Translations under genes and position numbers: made by a program | NCBI RefSeq assembly: GCF_040256395.1 | Contig: NZ_CP158299.1 | Span: 2,907,001-2,971,000, forward strand | DNA from: Deinococcus sonorensis KR-87 | GTDB taxonomy: Bacteria > Deinococcota > Deinococci > Deinococcales > Deinococcaceae | DNA length: 64,000 nucleotides | Direction: 5' to 3' | Shown here: piece by piece, positions 28,085-37,229 of the stretch | Layout of the letters: every line of letters begins with the position of its first letter | How positions within the stretch are numbered: the stretch's first letter is position 1 | The notes under the pieces: model-generated | Seen by the model: the letters and a program-made list of their open reading frames with translations, nothing else | What the model was told of the DNA's origin: nothing | Database searches by the model: none

Positions 28085-29392
28085 TCAAACGGCGCCGTGG
28101 GCGGAGGGCTCGGGATGCACGCCGATGCGCGCGCCGATGTCGCGGCGCAGCTGCCGGCCCTCGAAACCAACCCGGTCGGCCAGAGCGTAGGCGCGGCCCA
28201 GGGCGAGCGCCAGGGTGGCGGCCTGCGCCTGCACCGCCAGCACCCGCCCGCCCGACGACACCAGCTGGCCATCCAGGCGCCGGGTGCCGGCCTGATAGAG
28301 CCGCTCCTGTGGCCCCGGTTCCGGCAGCTGCAGCGGAATATCGCGCTGCGGCTCGGCCGGATAGCCGGGCGCGGCCAGGATCACCACCGCGCTGGCGCCG
28401 GGCGCGAACTGCACCAGCGCCGGGTCCAGCTGGCCCTGAGCGCACGCCAACGCGATGAGCGCCAGGTCGCCCTGCAGCAGCGGCAGCACCGCCTCGGCCT
28501 CCGGGTCGCCGAAGCGGGCGTTGAACTCCACCACCTTCGGGCCGTCCGCGGTCAGCATCAGGCCGGCATACAGCACCCCGCAGAAGGGCTGGCCCTCGGC
28601 GGCCATGCCGCGCATCACCGGGTCCAGGATGTCGCGCTGGATACGCTGCTGCGCGGCGGGCTCCAGCGGGAACGGGCAGATCACACCCATACCGCCGGTC
28701 ATCGGTCCCTGATCCTGCTCGTAGATGGTCTTGTGGTCCTGAGAGGGCAGCATCTGCACTGCCCGCACTCCGTCCGCGAAGGCCAGCACGCTGACCTCCT
28801 GCCCCTGCATGAACGCCTCGATCACCACGCTGGCGTCCGGCTGCCGGAAGATCTCGTGCAGCGCGGCCTGCGCCTCCGCGTGGGTCTGGCAGATGGTGAC
28901 GCCCTTGCCGGCACGCAGGCCGGCGTCCTTGACCACCAGCGGCAGCGGCTGGGCCGCCGCGTAGGCCAGGGCTGGGTCCAGCGCCTCGAAGCTCTGGTAG
29001 GCCGCCGTGGGAATGTGGTGGCGCTGCATGAACGCCTTGCTCCAGCTCTTGTCGCCTTCCAGCCGGGCCGCCGCCCGGGTGGGGCCGAAAGCCGGCACGC
29101 CCACCTGCTGCAGCGCGTCCACCACGCCCTCCGAGAGCGGCCCTTCTGGCCCCACGATCACCAGGTCGGCCCGCTGCTGCACGGCCAGTTGGGCGTACGC
29201 TTCCGGCGATGCGGCCCCTGCGAGGCAGCGCGCCTGCTGGGCAATGCCGGGATTTCCGGGGCTGCACAGCACCTCGGCCACGCTGGGCGAGCGGCTCAGG
29301 GCGTCCACGATGGCGTGTTCGCGGCCGCCACTGCCGATCACCAGCACGCGCAGGCCGGCGGGCTGATGAGATGTTGGGGGAACTTCAGTCAT
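28085..29392 (-). CDS. purD: Phosphoribosylamine-glycine ligase
   Basis: The 435-residue ATP-grasp enzyme joins phosphoribosylamine and glycine in purine synthesis. The N-terminal [61 protein letters not shown], and [20 protein letters not shown] (the metal-binding motif) are all present. It is close to the usual length. No partner pur gene adjoins it. tRNA-Leu lies 41 bases downstream on the same strand. Confidence 0.95.
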   Translation of the reverse strand: MTEVPPTSHQPAGLRVLVIGSGGREHAIVDALSRSPSVAEVLCSPGNPGIAQQARCLAGAASPEAYAQLAVQQRADLVIVGPEGPLSEGVVDALQQVGVPAFGPTRAAARLEGDKSWSKAFMQRHHIPTAAYQSFEALDPALAYAAAQPLPLVVKDAGLRAGKGVTICQTHAEAQAALHEIFRQPDASVVIEAFMQGQEVSVLAFADGVRAVQMLPSQDHKTIYEQDQGPMTGGMGVICPFPLEPAAQQRIQRDILDPVMRGMAAEGQPFCGVLYAGLMLTADGPKVVEFNARFGDPEAEAVLPLLQGDLALIALACAQGQLDPALVQFAPGASAVVILAAPGYPAEPQRDIPLQLPEPGPQERLYQAGTRRLDGQLVSSGGRVLAVQAQAATLALALGRAYALADRVGFEGRQLRRDIGARIGVHPEPSAHGAV

Positions 29393-29499
29393 GGTCGGGA
29401 GCTCCAGGGCAGGCCGAGAGGAAGGAAGCGGTCACGGGCCCACTGTGCCGCAGCGGCGCACGGCCGCCCGCGTGTTGTCTGACCTCTGCCGGAAGCGGC

Positions 29500-30393
29500 T
29501 CAGCTCCGGGCGGCCCGCCGCGTCCAGTAGCGGATCAGCCCCTGCACGCTCATCCAGGGGGGGCAGGCGGCTGCGTAGCGCTCCGGTAGGTCCGGGCCTT
29601 CGGCCTGCAGGGCGGCCATCAGCCGGGAGGTGTAGCGTTCCGTGACGGCCTGGGCCTCCAGCGACTCCTCCAGCCCCTCGCGCACCACCCGGGCGTCGGC
29701 GTGCAGGTGGGTGTGCAGCTGGTCCCAGTGGGCGGCCTGCTGCGGGTAGGTGCCGTAGTGCGCCAGATGCAGGTTGAGCGCCGGCACCTCACGCAGCACC
29801 TCGATGCTCCGGTCCCAGGCCTCCAGATCGATGTCCGGCGGCGGGGTAGGCGCGCGCGGTGACTGCCGGGCGTCCAGCCGGATGCCGCCCACGTCGCCCA
29901 CGTACAGGTCGTCGCCCACGTGGTACGCCAGATGGTGCACCGCGTGCCCCGGCGTGTACAGGGGCCGGGCCTCCAGCGTGCCGAGCCGCAGCGTCTCGCC
30001 GCCTTCCAGCACCGTCAGGCGCTCCTCCGGCACCGGCCGCATCTCGCCCCACAGCCGTTCCATCTGGTCGCCGTAGATCTGGGCGGCGCTGGCCAGCAGC
30101 CGCTCCGGCCGCGCCAGATGCCCCGCGCCCCGGCTGTGCACGTACACCCGCGCGCCCGGACTGGCCGCCATCAGGCTACCGGCCGCACCCGCGTGGTCCA
30201 GGTGAATGTGAGTGAGCAGCAGATGGCGCACGTCGGCCAGGGTGGCGCCCAGCGTGGCCAGTCCGCTCTGAAGCGCCCCCAGGGTGCTGGCCGGACCCGA
30301 GTCCACCAGCGCCAGCCCGTCGCCGGTGTCGAAGACGTACGTGGCGATGACGCCCGGCTGCCCCAGGAACTGCAGATCGAGGGTGTCGGGCAT
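29500..30393 (-). CDS. MBL-fold metallo-hydrolase
   Basis: A 297-residue protein with the zinc motif THIHLDHAG (HxHxDH), an initial strand pair LDLQFLGQPGVIATYVFDTG, and later TPGHAVHHLAY and HLAHYG providing the other metal ligands. The fold serves glyoxalase II-like hydrolases, lactonases and nucleases; the substrate here cannot be told. I chose ATG 30393; the frame extends to 30561 but only in Arg/Ala-rich nonsense and would cross the next gene. It ends a four-gene operon with small membrane and zinc proteins upstream. Confidence 0.85.
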   Translation of the reverse strand: MPDTLDLQFLGQPGVIATYVFDTGDGLALVDSGPASTLGALQSGLATLGATLADVRHLLLTHIHLDHAGAAGSLMAASPGARVYVHSRGAGHLARPERLLASAAQIYGDQMERLWGEMRPVPEERLTVLEGGETLRLGTLEARPLYTPGHAVHHLAYHVGDDLYVGDVGGIRLDARQSPRAPTPPPDIDLEAWDRSIEVLREVPALNLHLAHYGTYPQQAAHWDQLHTHLHADARVVREGLEESLEAQAVTERYTSRLMAALQAEGPDLPERYAAACPPWMSVQGLIRYWTRRAARS

Positions 30394-30395
30394 CG

Positions 30396-30569
30396 CTACG
30401 CCCGGCCCAGCAGCCGCGCCGCCACCAGGATCACCACGGCGAGGTACTGCAGCGCCGCCAGCACCCGCAGCACGCCGACGTTGGGGGTGCTTCTCAGAGG
30501 ACCTTGCGCCATGAACAGCACAAACGACGCGGACAGCAGAATCAGGACGGCAAATACCCACAGGGCCAT
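30396..30569 (-). CDS. Small membrane protein, 57 residues
   Basis: Two predicted membrane helices (WVFAVLILLSASFVLFMA and LAALQYLAVVILVAARLLG) flank a short loop. It ends 2 bases before the MBL gene start. A TATCCT box 6 bases before the ATG suggests a leaderless start. No family is recognised; hairpin-like small membrane proteins often serve as subunits or regulators of larger partners. The compact coding spacing supports its being a real gene. Confidence 0.65.
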   Translation of the reverse strand: MALWVFAVLILLSASFVLFMAQGPLRSTPNVGVLRVLAALQYLAVVILVAARLLGRA

Positions 30570-30597
30570 GCGGCGAGGATAGCGGATGGCAGCCGGG

Positions 30598-30936
30598 TCA
30601 GGTGCGCGGGCGGCTCGAGACGCGCAGCAGCTCGTCGTAGCTGTCCGGCTGGTCCGGGTCGTCCAGGGCGGCCTTGTTGCGGCCGGTGAACCCACACTTC
30701 TGGCAGCGGTGCACGATCATCCAGCCCTTCTTGGGATGCTGCTCCACCGAGACCGGCACCATCAGCCCGCCGCAGTCGGCGGCGCGGTCGCCAGGGTGAA
30801 TGTCCAGGTGCAGGCTGTGCAGGCAGCCGGGGCAGTGGTTGCGCACCGACCCGTTGCGCAGCGGCTGCACCTCCAGGCCGCAGTGCTGGCACACGAAGCT
30901 GGTGTTGGTGCCCTGCACCGTGAAGCGGCGGGTCAC
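30598..30936 (-). CDS. RNHCP-domain zinc protein
   Basis: A 112-residue protein with the defining SVRNHCPGCLHSLHLD motif, a preceding FVCQHCG knuckle and a later VHRCQKCG knuckle; together they would hold two zinc ions. The RNHCP family is named for this motif and has no settled function. Its GTG start overlaps the previous gene's stop (GTGA, 4 bases), so it is translated with the membrane protein at 30933-31328. The ribosome site GGGAGGG lies upstream. Confidence 0.85.
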   Translation of the reverse strand: MTRRFTVQGTNTSFVCQHCGLEVQPLRNGSVRNHCPGCLHSLHLDIHPGDRAADCGGLMVPVSVEQHPKKGWMIVHRCQKCGFTGRNKAALDDPDQPDSYDELLRVSSRPRT

Positions 30937-31328
30937 CTCGCCCTCCCCCGCTGCCACGCCAGAAACGCCTGGATGCCCGGCAGCGTGGCGATGGCGATGC
31001 CCGCCGCCGCGAAGGCCAGTCCGGCGAGCAGCGCCGCCAGCCCCGAGGCCGTGAACCCGCCCACCACGCTGAGCAGCGCGGTCAGCACCCCGCCGCCGAT
31101 GCTCAGGGCCAGCGTCAGATACAGCGCGGGCCGGGCGCCCCGGTACAGCCAGACGAGCAGCAGCGCCGTCAGGACCGCCGAGATCAGGTCCGGCAGGCGG
31201 CGCTGCGCGTCGCCGTGCAGCAGCCGGCTCACGGCCGGAATCACACTCAGCGCGAAGATCACCGCCAGGGCCAGCAGCAGCTGCAGGCGGCCCTGGTCGG
31301 CGGGGGACGGGGGGACGGGTCGGCTCAC
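30933..31328 (-). CDS. Membrane protein, about four helices
   Basis: This 131-residue protein has four hydrophobic stretches, including LQLLLALAVIFALSVIPAVS, LISAVLTALLLVWLY, LYLTLALSIGGGVLTALLSV and LAALLAGLAFAAAGIAIAT. It is probably in the inner membrane. The GTG start at 31328 lies downstream of a TATCAC near-box. It is the first gene of a run of four (this gene, RNHCP, 57-residue membrane protein, MBL hydrolase). No family is recognised. Confidence 0.65.
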   Translation of the reverse strand: MSRPVPPSPADQGRLQLLLALAVIFALSVIPAVSRLLHGDAQRRLPDLISAVLTALLLVWLYRGARPALYLTLALSIGGGVLTALLSVVGGFTASGLAALLAGLAFAAAGIAIATLPGIQAFLAWQRGRAR

Positions 31329-31407
31329 GGCCCTGGTGATAGCACAGGCCCGCCCGACCGAGTGTGGCCGCCTGTCCCAGCGGCACGGGACATGGCCCCT
31401 CGCTCCC

Positions 31408-33438
31408 TCACACCGTCAGGTCGTGGGGGTAGCAGTAAGCCCAGCGTTCCCCCGGCTCCAGGCTGTGGATGATCGGATGGTCGCTGGCCTGGGCATGGGC
31501 GGTCGCGTGCCGGTTCTTGGAGCTGTCGCAGCAGCCCACGTGCCCGCAGGTCATGCACACGCGCAGATGCACCCAGCGGTCCCCCAGCGCCACGCACTCC
31601 ACGCACACGCCCGCGTCCGGCGTGACCACCGTGAGGCCGTGGGCGTGCTCACACATCTGCTGCTGCGCCGGGTCCAGCCGCACCGGCAGCGGGCCGCTCA
31701 GCTGCTGCTCCAGCTCAGCGCGGTCCATGCCGCTGCCCAGGTGATGCAGCGCCCCCAGAGCCGACTCGTCCTGCGCCGTCAGCACCACGCTGGCCCCGGC
31801 GTCCTGCAGCGCCGCCACCTGATCCGGCTCGTCGGTGTGGGCGATGATCTGCAGGCGGGGGTTGAGGATGCGCGCGGCGCTGACCACCCGTCCGGCCATC
31901 TCGGGCGTGTCGTCCGGCACCACCAGCGCCCGCGCCTGCAGAATGCCCGCCTCGCTCAGCAGCGCCGGACGCGAGTAGTCCCCGATCACCACCGGCACGT
32001 CGTGGGCCGCCACCCGCGCCGCGCCGTCCGGACTGAGCGTCAGTACCCCGAACGGCTGCCCGGCGCGTGCCAGCCCCCGCGCAATCCGCTGGGCGCGCGC
32101 CCCGAAGCCCGCCAGGATCACGTGGTTGTTCAGTTGGCCCAGCGCCGACTCCGATGTGGACGCCTGCGCCGCTTCCAACTGCTGCCGCTGCGTCTGTTCC
32201 TGGCGGCGTGTGCCCAGCCGCTCGCCCAGCCGGGCCGTGAGGGGCGTCAGGGCCATCAGCAGCACGGTGGCCGCGATGAAGCTCTGGGTGCCCACCGTGC
32301 CCAGCCCGGCCGGGGTCAGGCCCAGCGCCCGGCCGCTGCTCTCCAGTACGAACGAGAACTCCCCGATCTGGGCGAGCAGGAAGCCGCCCGGCAGCGCGAC
32401 CGAGAGCGGCAGCCGCAGCAGCCGGATGCCGGCGGTGGCCACCACGCTCTTGAGCACGATGATGGCCAGCACCACCCCCACCACCAGCGGCAGGTGCGTC
32501 AGCAGGAAGCGCACGTCCAGCTGCAGGCCCACCGACAGGAAGAAGGCGGCGCTGAACAGAATCTGCAGCGGCAGGATCTCGCCCAGCGCCTGCCGCCCGA
32601 AGCGGCTCTCGCTGACCAGCAGGCCGGCCAGAAAGGCCCCCAACGCCAGCGACACTCCCGCCAGACTGGTCAGGTAGGCGGTCCCGAAGCAGCCGGCCAC
32701 GATGGTCAGCAGGAAGATCTCCGGCGAGCAGGTGCGCGCCACCACCTCCAGCACCTTCGGCACCACCCGGCGGGCCAGCAGCAACACGGCCGCCACGATC
32801 AGCACGGCCTTGCCCAGCGCCAGCGCCACGCCGCCGATGCCGCTCCCCTGGCCGGCCATCATCGGCACCAGCAGCACCATCACCACCACCGCCAGGTCCT
32901 GAAAGATCAGGATGCCCAGCAGCGTCTGCCCCAGCCGGGTGCCGCTGCCGCCGCGCTCCTGCAGCAGCCGCAGCACGATGGCGGTGCTGGACAGCGCCAG
33001 CAGGAAGCCGGTGAAGACACCACTGCGCCAGTCCACGCCCAGCAGCAGCAGCACTCCGGCCGTGACCAGCACCGTCAACACCACCTGCAGGCCGCCGCCC
33101 AGGAAGATCAGCCGGGCGATGCGCGACAGCCGGTCCAGGCTGAACTCGATGCCGATGGTGAAGAGCAGCAGCATCACGCCGATCTCGCTGGCCGCCCCGA
33201 TCAGCGCCGGGTCGCGGATGATGCCCAGCAGCGACGGCCCCACCAGGACGCCGGCCAGCAGAAAGCCGATGATCGGGACCAGCCCGGCCCGGAACGACAG
33301 GTACGCCACCACCGCCGCCACCAGCAGCAGCAGCGTCAGTTGACCCAGGAAGGCGGGCGGGCCGGAGGAGTGGGTAGCGGCGGCTGCGGCAAGGGCCGAC
33401 CCCGAGAGGCTGAGCAGCAGAGCGGGAACACGCATCAT
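31408..33438 (-). CDS. CPA2-type cation/proton antiporter with C-terminal UBP zinc finger
   Basis: About 676 residues. Residues 1-400 form a Na+/H+ or K+/H+ exchanger of the KefB/CPA2 type with about 12 helices (LVPIIGFLLAGVLVGPSLLG, FTIGIEFSLDRL). A TrkA-N-like Rossmann domain follows: HVILAGFGARAQRIARGLA. The last 90 residues are a UBP-type zinc finger: GVCVECVALGDRWVHLRVC, then CGHVGCCDSSKNRHATAHA and a terminal H/W/C pattern. Such a ubiquitin-binding fold is strange in bacteria lacking ubiquitin and may bind a protein C-terminus or regulate transport. Start ATG 33438 or 33435. Ion specificity is not decided. Confidence 0.85.
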   Translation of the reverse strand: MMRVPALLLSLSGSALAAAAATHSSGPPAFLGQLTLLLLVAAVVAYLSFRAGLVPIIGFLLAGVLVGPSLLGIIRDPALIGAASEIGVMLLLFTIGIEFSLDRLSRIARLIFLGGGLQVVLTVLVTAGVLLLLGVDWRSGVFTGFLLALSSTAIVLRLLQERGGSGTRLGQTLLGILIFQDLAVVVMVLLVPMMAGQGSGIGGVALALGKAVLIVAAVLLLARRVVPKVLEVVARTCSPEIFLLTIVAGCFGTAYLTSLAGVSLALGAFLAGLLVSESRFGRQALGEILPLQILFSAAFFLSVGLQLDVRFLLTHLPLVVGVVLAIIVLKSVVATAGIRLLRLPLSVALPGGFLLAQIGEFSFVLESSGRALGLTPAGLGTVGTQSFIAATVLLMALTPLTARLGERLGTRRQEQTQRQQLEAAQASTSESALGQLNNHVILAGFGARAQRIARGLARAGQPFGVLTLSPDGAARVAAHDVPVVIGDYSRPALLSEAGILQARALVVPDDTPEMAGRVVSAARILNPRLQIIAHTDEPDQVAALQDAGASVVLTAQDESALGALHHLGSGMDRAELEQQLSGPLPVRLDPAQQQMCEHAHGLTVVTPDAGVCVECVALGDRWVHLRVCMTCGHVGCCDSSKNRHATAHAQASDHPIIHSLEPGERWAYCYPHDLTV

Positions 33439-33501
33439 GCCTTCATCATGCGGGGGAGCGGCCCTGCCGCACAGCACTCGGCTGACGATTGACGAGGCCC
33501 A

Positions 33502-36009
33502 CTAGGGGCAGAGCGCCGTGCGGCACACCTCCAGCTCCGCGTAGTCGCGGCCCGCCTGCACCACCAGCCGCACCGAAAGCACCCCGTTTTCCAGCGCGTA
33601 GCGGTCGCCCTGTGCCGTCTCCAGCTGCGAGAGCGGCACCTGCGTCAGCTGGTTGCGGGCATCCACCCACCAGTCGCGGTACACGGCTGGCGTGCCGGTG
33701 TACGGCAGGTCCAGGCGGAGCGTCTGACCGGGGCGCACGTAGCCGAAGTTCAACCGCAGGTGCGCCGGCGTGACCGGCAGCGTCAGGGTGTAGCGCCCGC
33801 CTTCCGGCAGGGTGGTCGCGTAGTAGCGCCGGTCGCTCGGCTGGCCCACCAGACTCAGGGTGCCGCCCACGCCACTGACCCCCAGCGTGCCGACCGTCTC
33901 CCCGCTGACCGCCTGCACACCCAGCTGCCCGAACGCGCCGGTGCAGACTGAGGCATTCCAGGCGTCCTGGCGCACACAGCCGGGCGTGAGCAGCGGACTG
34001 GTGGCCACCACGCTGCGGCCAGCGGTACCGGTCACGCTGCCGTCCCGGTCGATAAAGGTGGCGGCCTTGTCGCCGTCCCGGTCCATCAGCGGCGTATCCA
34101 GCCAGACGCGGTTGGAGCTGTCCAGCCAGTGCAGGCCGGACGCGCTGTTGAGCGGGCTGAGCGCGAAGCTGTTCTGGCGGTTGTAGCCGAGCCCGCTGGC
34201 CGGACGCAGGCTGTTCGGCACAAAGCGGGCGAGGCTGGCGCGCTCAAGGCTGACGGTGCCGTCGTAAAACTCGAAACCCCGGATAGGAAAGCCAGCGTCC
34301 CAGGGGCGCGGCAGGCTGCGTCCACCCTCGCCGGTCGCTTCCCACGACTGCGGGGTGCCCAGGTTCGCGGTCTCCCCCACCAGCAGCGTGCCGTCCACCG
34401 CCGCCTGGTTGGCGGCGAGGGTGGCGCCCACCGCGTTGTCGGCCAGGGTGCCGCCGCTCAGCCGCAGGTGGCTGCCGCGCAGCCACACCCCGCGCTGGCG
34501 GTTCTTGTAGCCGGTGAAGCCGGTGAACGCGGCCTCCACCGGGGTGGACGCGCGGTCCGAGGGCGTGACCACTGGGGTGTAGAGCATCGTCTCGGTGGTG
34601 GTGCCGTCGGCGGCGTTGCCGTTGTCCACGTTCAGGCCGGTGTCGGTGCCGTGCGCCACGTTGTTCTGAAACTGGCCGAGCGGGGTGCGGCGTGGCCAGA
34701 GGGTGCCGCCAGCCGCCTGCGACAGCCCGGTGGGATGTTCCGGCATGGCGTACCAGAAGCCGGTGCCCTGCACCCCCGCCGCCACGTTGCCCACATAGCT
34801 GTTGGCGGGGTTGGTGATCCAGAAGCCGGCCGGATTGCGGTCACTGCTGAGCAGCGGCGTCTCGTGGAGCCGAGTGTCGGGCCGGCGTACCAGCAGCGCG
34901 AGGTTGCTGCTGAAGATGTTGCCGGTCTCGGCGCCGTCCTCCATGAAGTAACAGTGGCCCACCGTGTTGTAGGCGACGTTCTGCTGGATGCTCAGGTCGG
35001 AGGTGCCGTGCACCGTCACGCAGCGGTTGTACAGGTCATGCAGGCTACTGCCGCGCAGGTAGGACCCGGCCGCCGACCCCAGCATGTGGAAGTGAACCGG
35101 ATACCGCCGCAGCGTGTTGCGCTGGCCCATCCGGGTGAATTCCACCCCTTCCAAATGGGCGGTGCTGCCGCTCATCACCATCACCTGCCCGCCCAGGCCG
35201 CTCGTCACGCTGTCCTCGGCGGCCTGCACCGTGATGTTGCGGCTGAGCAGGCCCACCTCCGCCTGTTCCGTGACCGTCTGGCCCCCGATCTGCTCCGGTG
35301 TCCCCCAGTGGGTGAAGCGCAGCGGCTGGGCCAGCGTGACCACCCGGCCCTGCACCGAGCGCACGGCCACCGTCTCGGTCTGGGCGCTGTCGAAGTCGGT
35401 GGTGGCCAGGGCGAGCAGGTCGCCGGGCCGCCAGTCCGGGGCGTCCTGAACAGTCAGGGTGGTACTCCCGGTGCGGGCCGTCTGGGCCAGCCGGGTCCAG
35501 CTGGTCCGGGCCTCGCCGTGCAGGTCCAGCCGCCCGCCCATCACGCCGATCAGCCGGTCGCCCATGCCCATCACGTTCTCGTCCGGCACCGTGTCGGTCA
35601 GCTCGATGACGGCCCGGTGGACATACGGCCGCGCCTCGCTGCCCACCGCGAGGGTGCCGTGCAGCAGAATCCAGTCGGTTCGGAGCGTCAGGTCCTGGTC
35701 GGCGAACATCAGCGCGCTGCCCGCCGGGACGGTCAGGCTGCGCAAAGCGGGCGGCGATACGTCCAGCAGCATCGCCTGTCCTTCCGGGACCGTCACGCTG
35801 TCGCCCTCCAGCGGCACGTGACGGTTCGGCCAGCTGGCCGGGTCGCTCCAGCGCAGGGTGGGCGTGGGCAGCGGGGCCGCCGGTGTGGACGGGGTGGCCA
35901 CACCCACGCTGGTGCCCGGACCGGCTGGCGCAGGGCCAGAAGCGGCGCCGCCACAGGCCGCCAGCACGAGACTCAGCAGCAGCAGCGGCGGCATAAAGGT
36001 CGGCTTCAT
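33502..36009 (-). CDS. G8-domain beta-helix lipoprotein (CEMIP/TMEM2-like)
   Basis: The protein has 835 residues. Lipobox LVLAAC at 14-19. A G8 domain follows at about 52-160 (WSDPASWPNRHVPLEGDSV, with its conserved W-P-G-D). Next comes a parallel beta-helix carrying motifs shared with animal CEMIP/TMEM2 hyaluronidases and fibrocystin: RRYPVHFHMLGS, NRCVTVHGT and GHCYFMEDGAETGN. These His/Asp residues may be the metal or catalytic centre. It is probably surface-anchored and may cleave a polysaccharide. The substrate is unknown. The C-terminal part (650-835) looks like extra beta modules. Confidence 0.8.
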   Translation of the reverse strand: MKPTFMPPLLLLSLVLAACGGAASGPAPAGPGTSVGVATPSTPAAPLPTPTLRWSDPASWPNRHVPLEGDSVTVPEGQAMLLDVSPPALRSLTVPAGSALMFADQDLTLRTDWILLHGTLAVGSEARPYVHRAVIELTDTVPDENVMGMGDRLIGVMGGRLDLHGEARTSWTRLAQTARTGSTTLTVQDAPDWRPGDLLALATTDFDSAQTETVAVRSVQGRVVTLAQPLRFTHWGTPEQIGGQTVTEQAEVGLLSRNITVQAAEDSVTSGLGGQVMVMSGSTAHLEGVEFTRMGQRNTLRRYPVHFHMLGSAAGSYLRGSSLHDLYNRCVTVHGTSDLSIQQNVAYNTVGHCYFMEDGAETGNIFSSNLALLVRRPDTRLHETPLLSSDRNPAGFWITNPANSYVGNVAAGVQGTGFWYAMPEHPTGLSQAAGGTLWPRRTPLGQFQNNVAHGTDTGLNVDNGNAADGTTTETMLYTPVVTPSDRASTPVEAAFTGFTGYKNRQRGVWLRGSHLRLSGGTLADNAVGATLAANQAAVDGTLLVGETANLGTPQSWEATGEGGRSLPRPWDAGFPIRGFEFYDGTVSLERASLARFVPNSLRPASGLGYNRQNSFALSPLNSASGLHWLDSSNRVWLDTPLMDRDGDKAATFIDRDGSVTGTAGRSVVATSPLLTPGCVRQDAWNASVCTGAFGQLGVQAVSGETVGTLGVSGVGGTLSLVGQPSDRRYYATTLPEGGRYTLTLPVTPAHLRLNFGYVRPGQTLRLDLPYTGTPAVYRDWWVDARNQLTQVPLSQLETAQGDRYALENGVLSVRLVVQAGRDYAELEVCRTALCP

Positions 36010-36076
36010 GAGAACAACGCTACAGGCCGGAGGCGCGCGGCGCTATGAAATACACGCCGTGAACCGGTGGCTGCCG

Positions 36077-37105
36077 TTACCGCCCGTCCACGCTCAGGTC
36101 CAGGCTCCCCTCCACCGCCTCGGCCACCCGTTTCTGGGTGTCCTGCACCTCCACCACTGCCGTCTCGCCGCCCTCCAGGTCCATCACGAAGTGGTCGCCC
36201 TCCAGCCGCACCCGCTCCAGAATCTGCTCGTCGCCCTGCGGCCGGGTGCGGGCCCGCAGCTCCACGTAGCGGCCCAGCGGCGTGCGGATCACCTTGGGAG
36301 CCAGCACCTCCTCCACCTGGAAGATGCCGCCGGAGTTGTTCATGGTCACGTCGATCAGCACCGGCTTGGTGTCGCCGCGGGTGATGACCACCTGGTCCAC
36401 GGCCAGGGCGCTGATGCTATGGATGTCCACGCTGCCCAGCGCGAAGGCCTTGCGCCCACGGCCCTTGGTGATGTCGGTGCCGTCCGCCACCGCCACGATG
36501 CCCCCCTCGATGGTCAGGGGCGCCGGGTTCAGGTCGTGGCAGTTGATGCCGTGCAGGATGAAGGCGCGGATCTTGGTGCGCTTGAACACGTCCGGGTACA
36601 GCGGCTCCAGAATCCGGTCAATGATCGGCCGGGCCAGATGCACGCCGTGTTCCTCGTGCGCAGCACGGTGCACCTGGTTGCCGATGTCGTGCAGCATGGT
36701 GGACAGGATGGTGACCAGGAACACGTCCTCCACCTCACCGATGCCGCTCTCCAGCAGGTCCGGCTTCACGCCGCCCTCCAGCAGCAGTTCCAGAATCGCC
36801 ATGCTGGCCGCCCCGGTCACGAAGGCGTGCACCCGGCCGTGATCGTTGTAGCCGAGCTTGCGCATGGTGATGTAGTTGGCCATGTCCCAGTGCGCGAGCG
36901 CCTCCGGGTCGTGGATCAGGGCCTCGAACGCGGCGAGTGCCAGCGGGTACTCCTGCAGGTCGGCGCGGATCGCTCCCCCCAGCGCCTCGATCAGCCGGGC
37001 GCGCGGGGTGGCGAATTCGATGGTGCGTTCCTTGCCGCTGTGGCGGGCATCCACGTCTTTCAGGCTGCCGCGCGCCACGTTCAGGGTCAGTTTGTCGCCG
37101 CTCAT
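36077..37105 (-). CDS. HD-domain metal-dependent phosphohydrolase
   Basis: A 342-residue cytosolic protein. The HD pair is STMLHDIGNQVHRAAHEEHG, with further His at GRVHAFVTG and FILHGINCHD; these are the metal ligands of an HD hydrolase. SVDIHSISALAVDQVVITRG and the C-terminal VDVTMNNSGGIFQVEE-like strands form an additional beta domain. ATG 37105 follows AAGGGAGACCCC; the frame opens upstream to 37195 without likeness. The substrate could be a nucleotide or signalling molecule; it is not identified. Confidence 0.82.
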   Translation of the reverse strand: MSGDKLTLNVARGSLKDVDARHSGKERTIEFATPRARLIEALGGAIRADLQEYPLALAAFEALIHDPEALAHWDMANYITMRKLGYNDHGRVHAFVTGAASMAILELLLEGGVKPDLLESGIGEVEDVFLVTILSTMLHDIGNQVHRAAHEEHGVHLARPIIDRILEPLYPDVFKRTKIRAFILHGINCHDLNPAPLTIEGGIVAVADGTDITKGRGRKAFALGSVDIHSISALAVDQVVITRGDTKPVLIDVTMNNSGGIFQVEEVLAPKVIRTPLGRYVELRARTRPQGDEQILERVRLEGDHFVMDLEGGETAVVEVQDTQKRVAEAVEGSLDLSVDGR

Positions 37106-37229
37106 GGGGTCTCCCTTCGGCGTGTCAGGGAGGTCGGTCGTGTCGCGGAGAGGAAGCAGGGGAAACTGGCGATGCATGATCGGCCTCTGGCTCATGTTCC
37201 ATGCTATGGCGACGCGGCTGACAGCCGGC

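Noticed and set aside
30586..33492. Very long plus-strand open frame opposite the antiporter gene
   Set aside because: It is rich in His, Gln and Arg and lacks any family likeness. It is a mirror of the high-GC antiporter gene.
34129..36048. Long plus-strand open frame opposite the G8 lipoprotein gene
   Set aside because: Composition (Val/Gly/Arg/His) is that of a complementary-strand shadow. The minus-strand gene has a lipobox and clear domain motifs.
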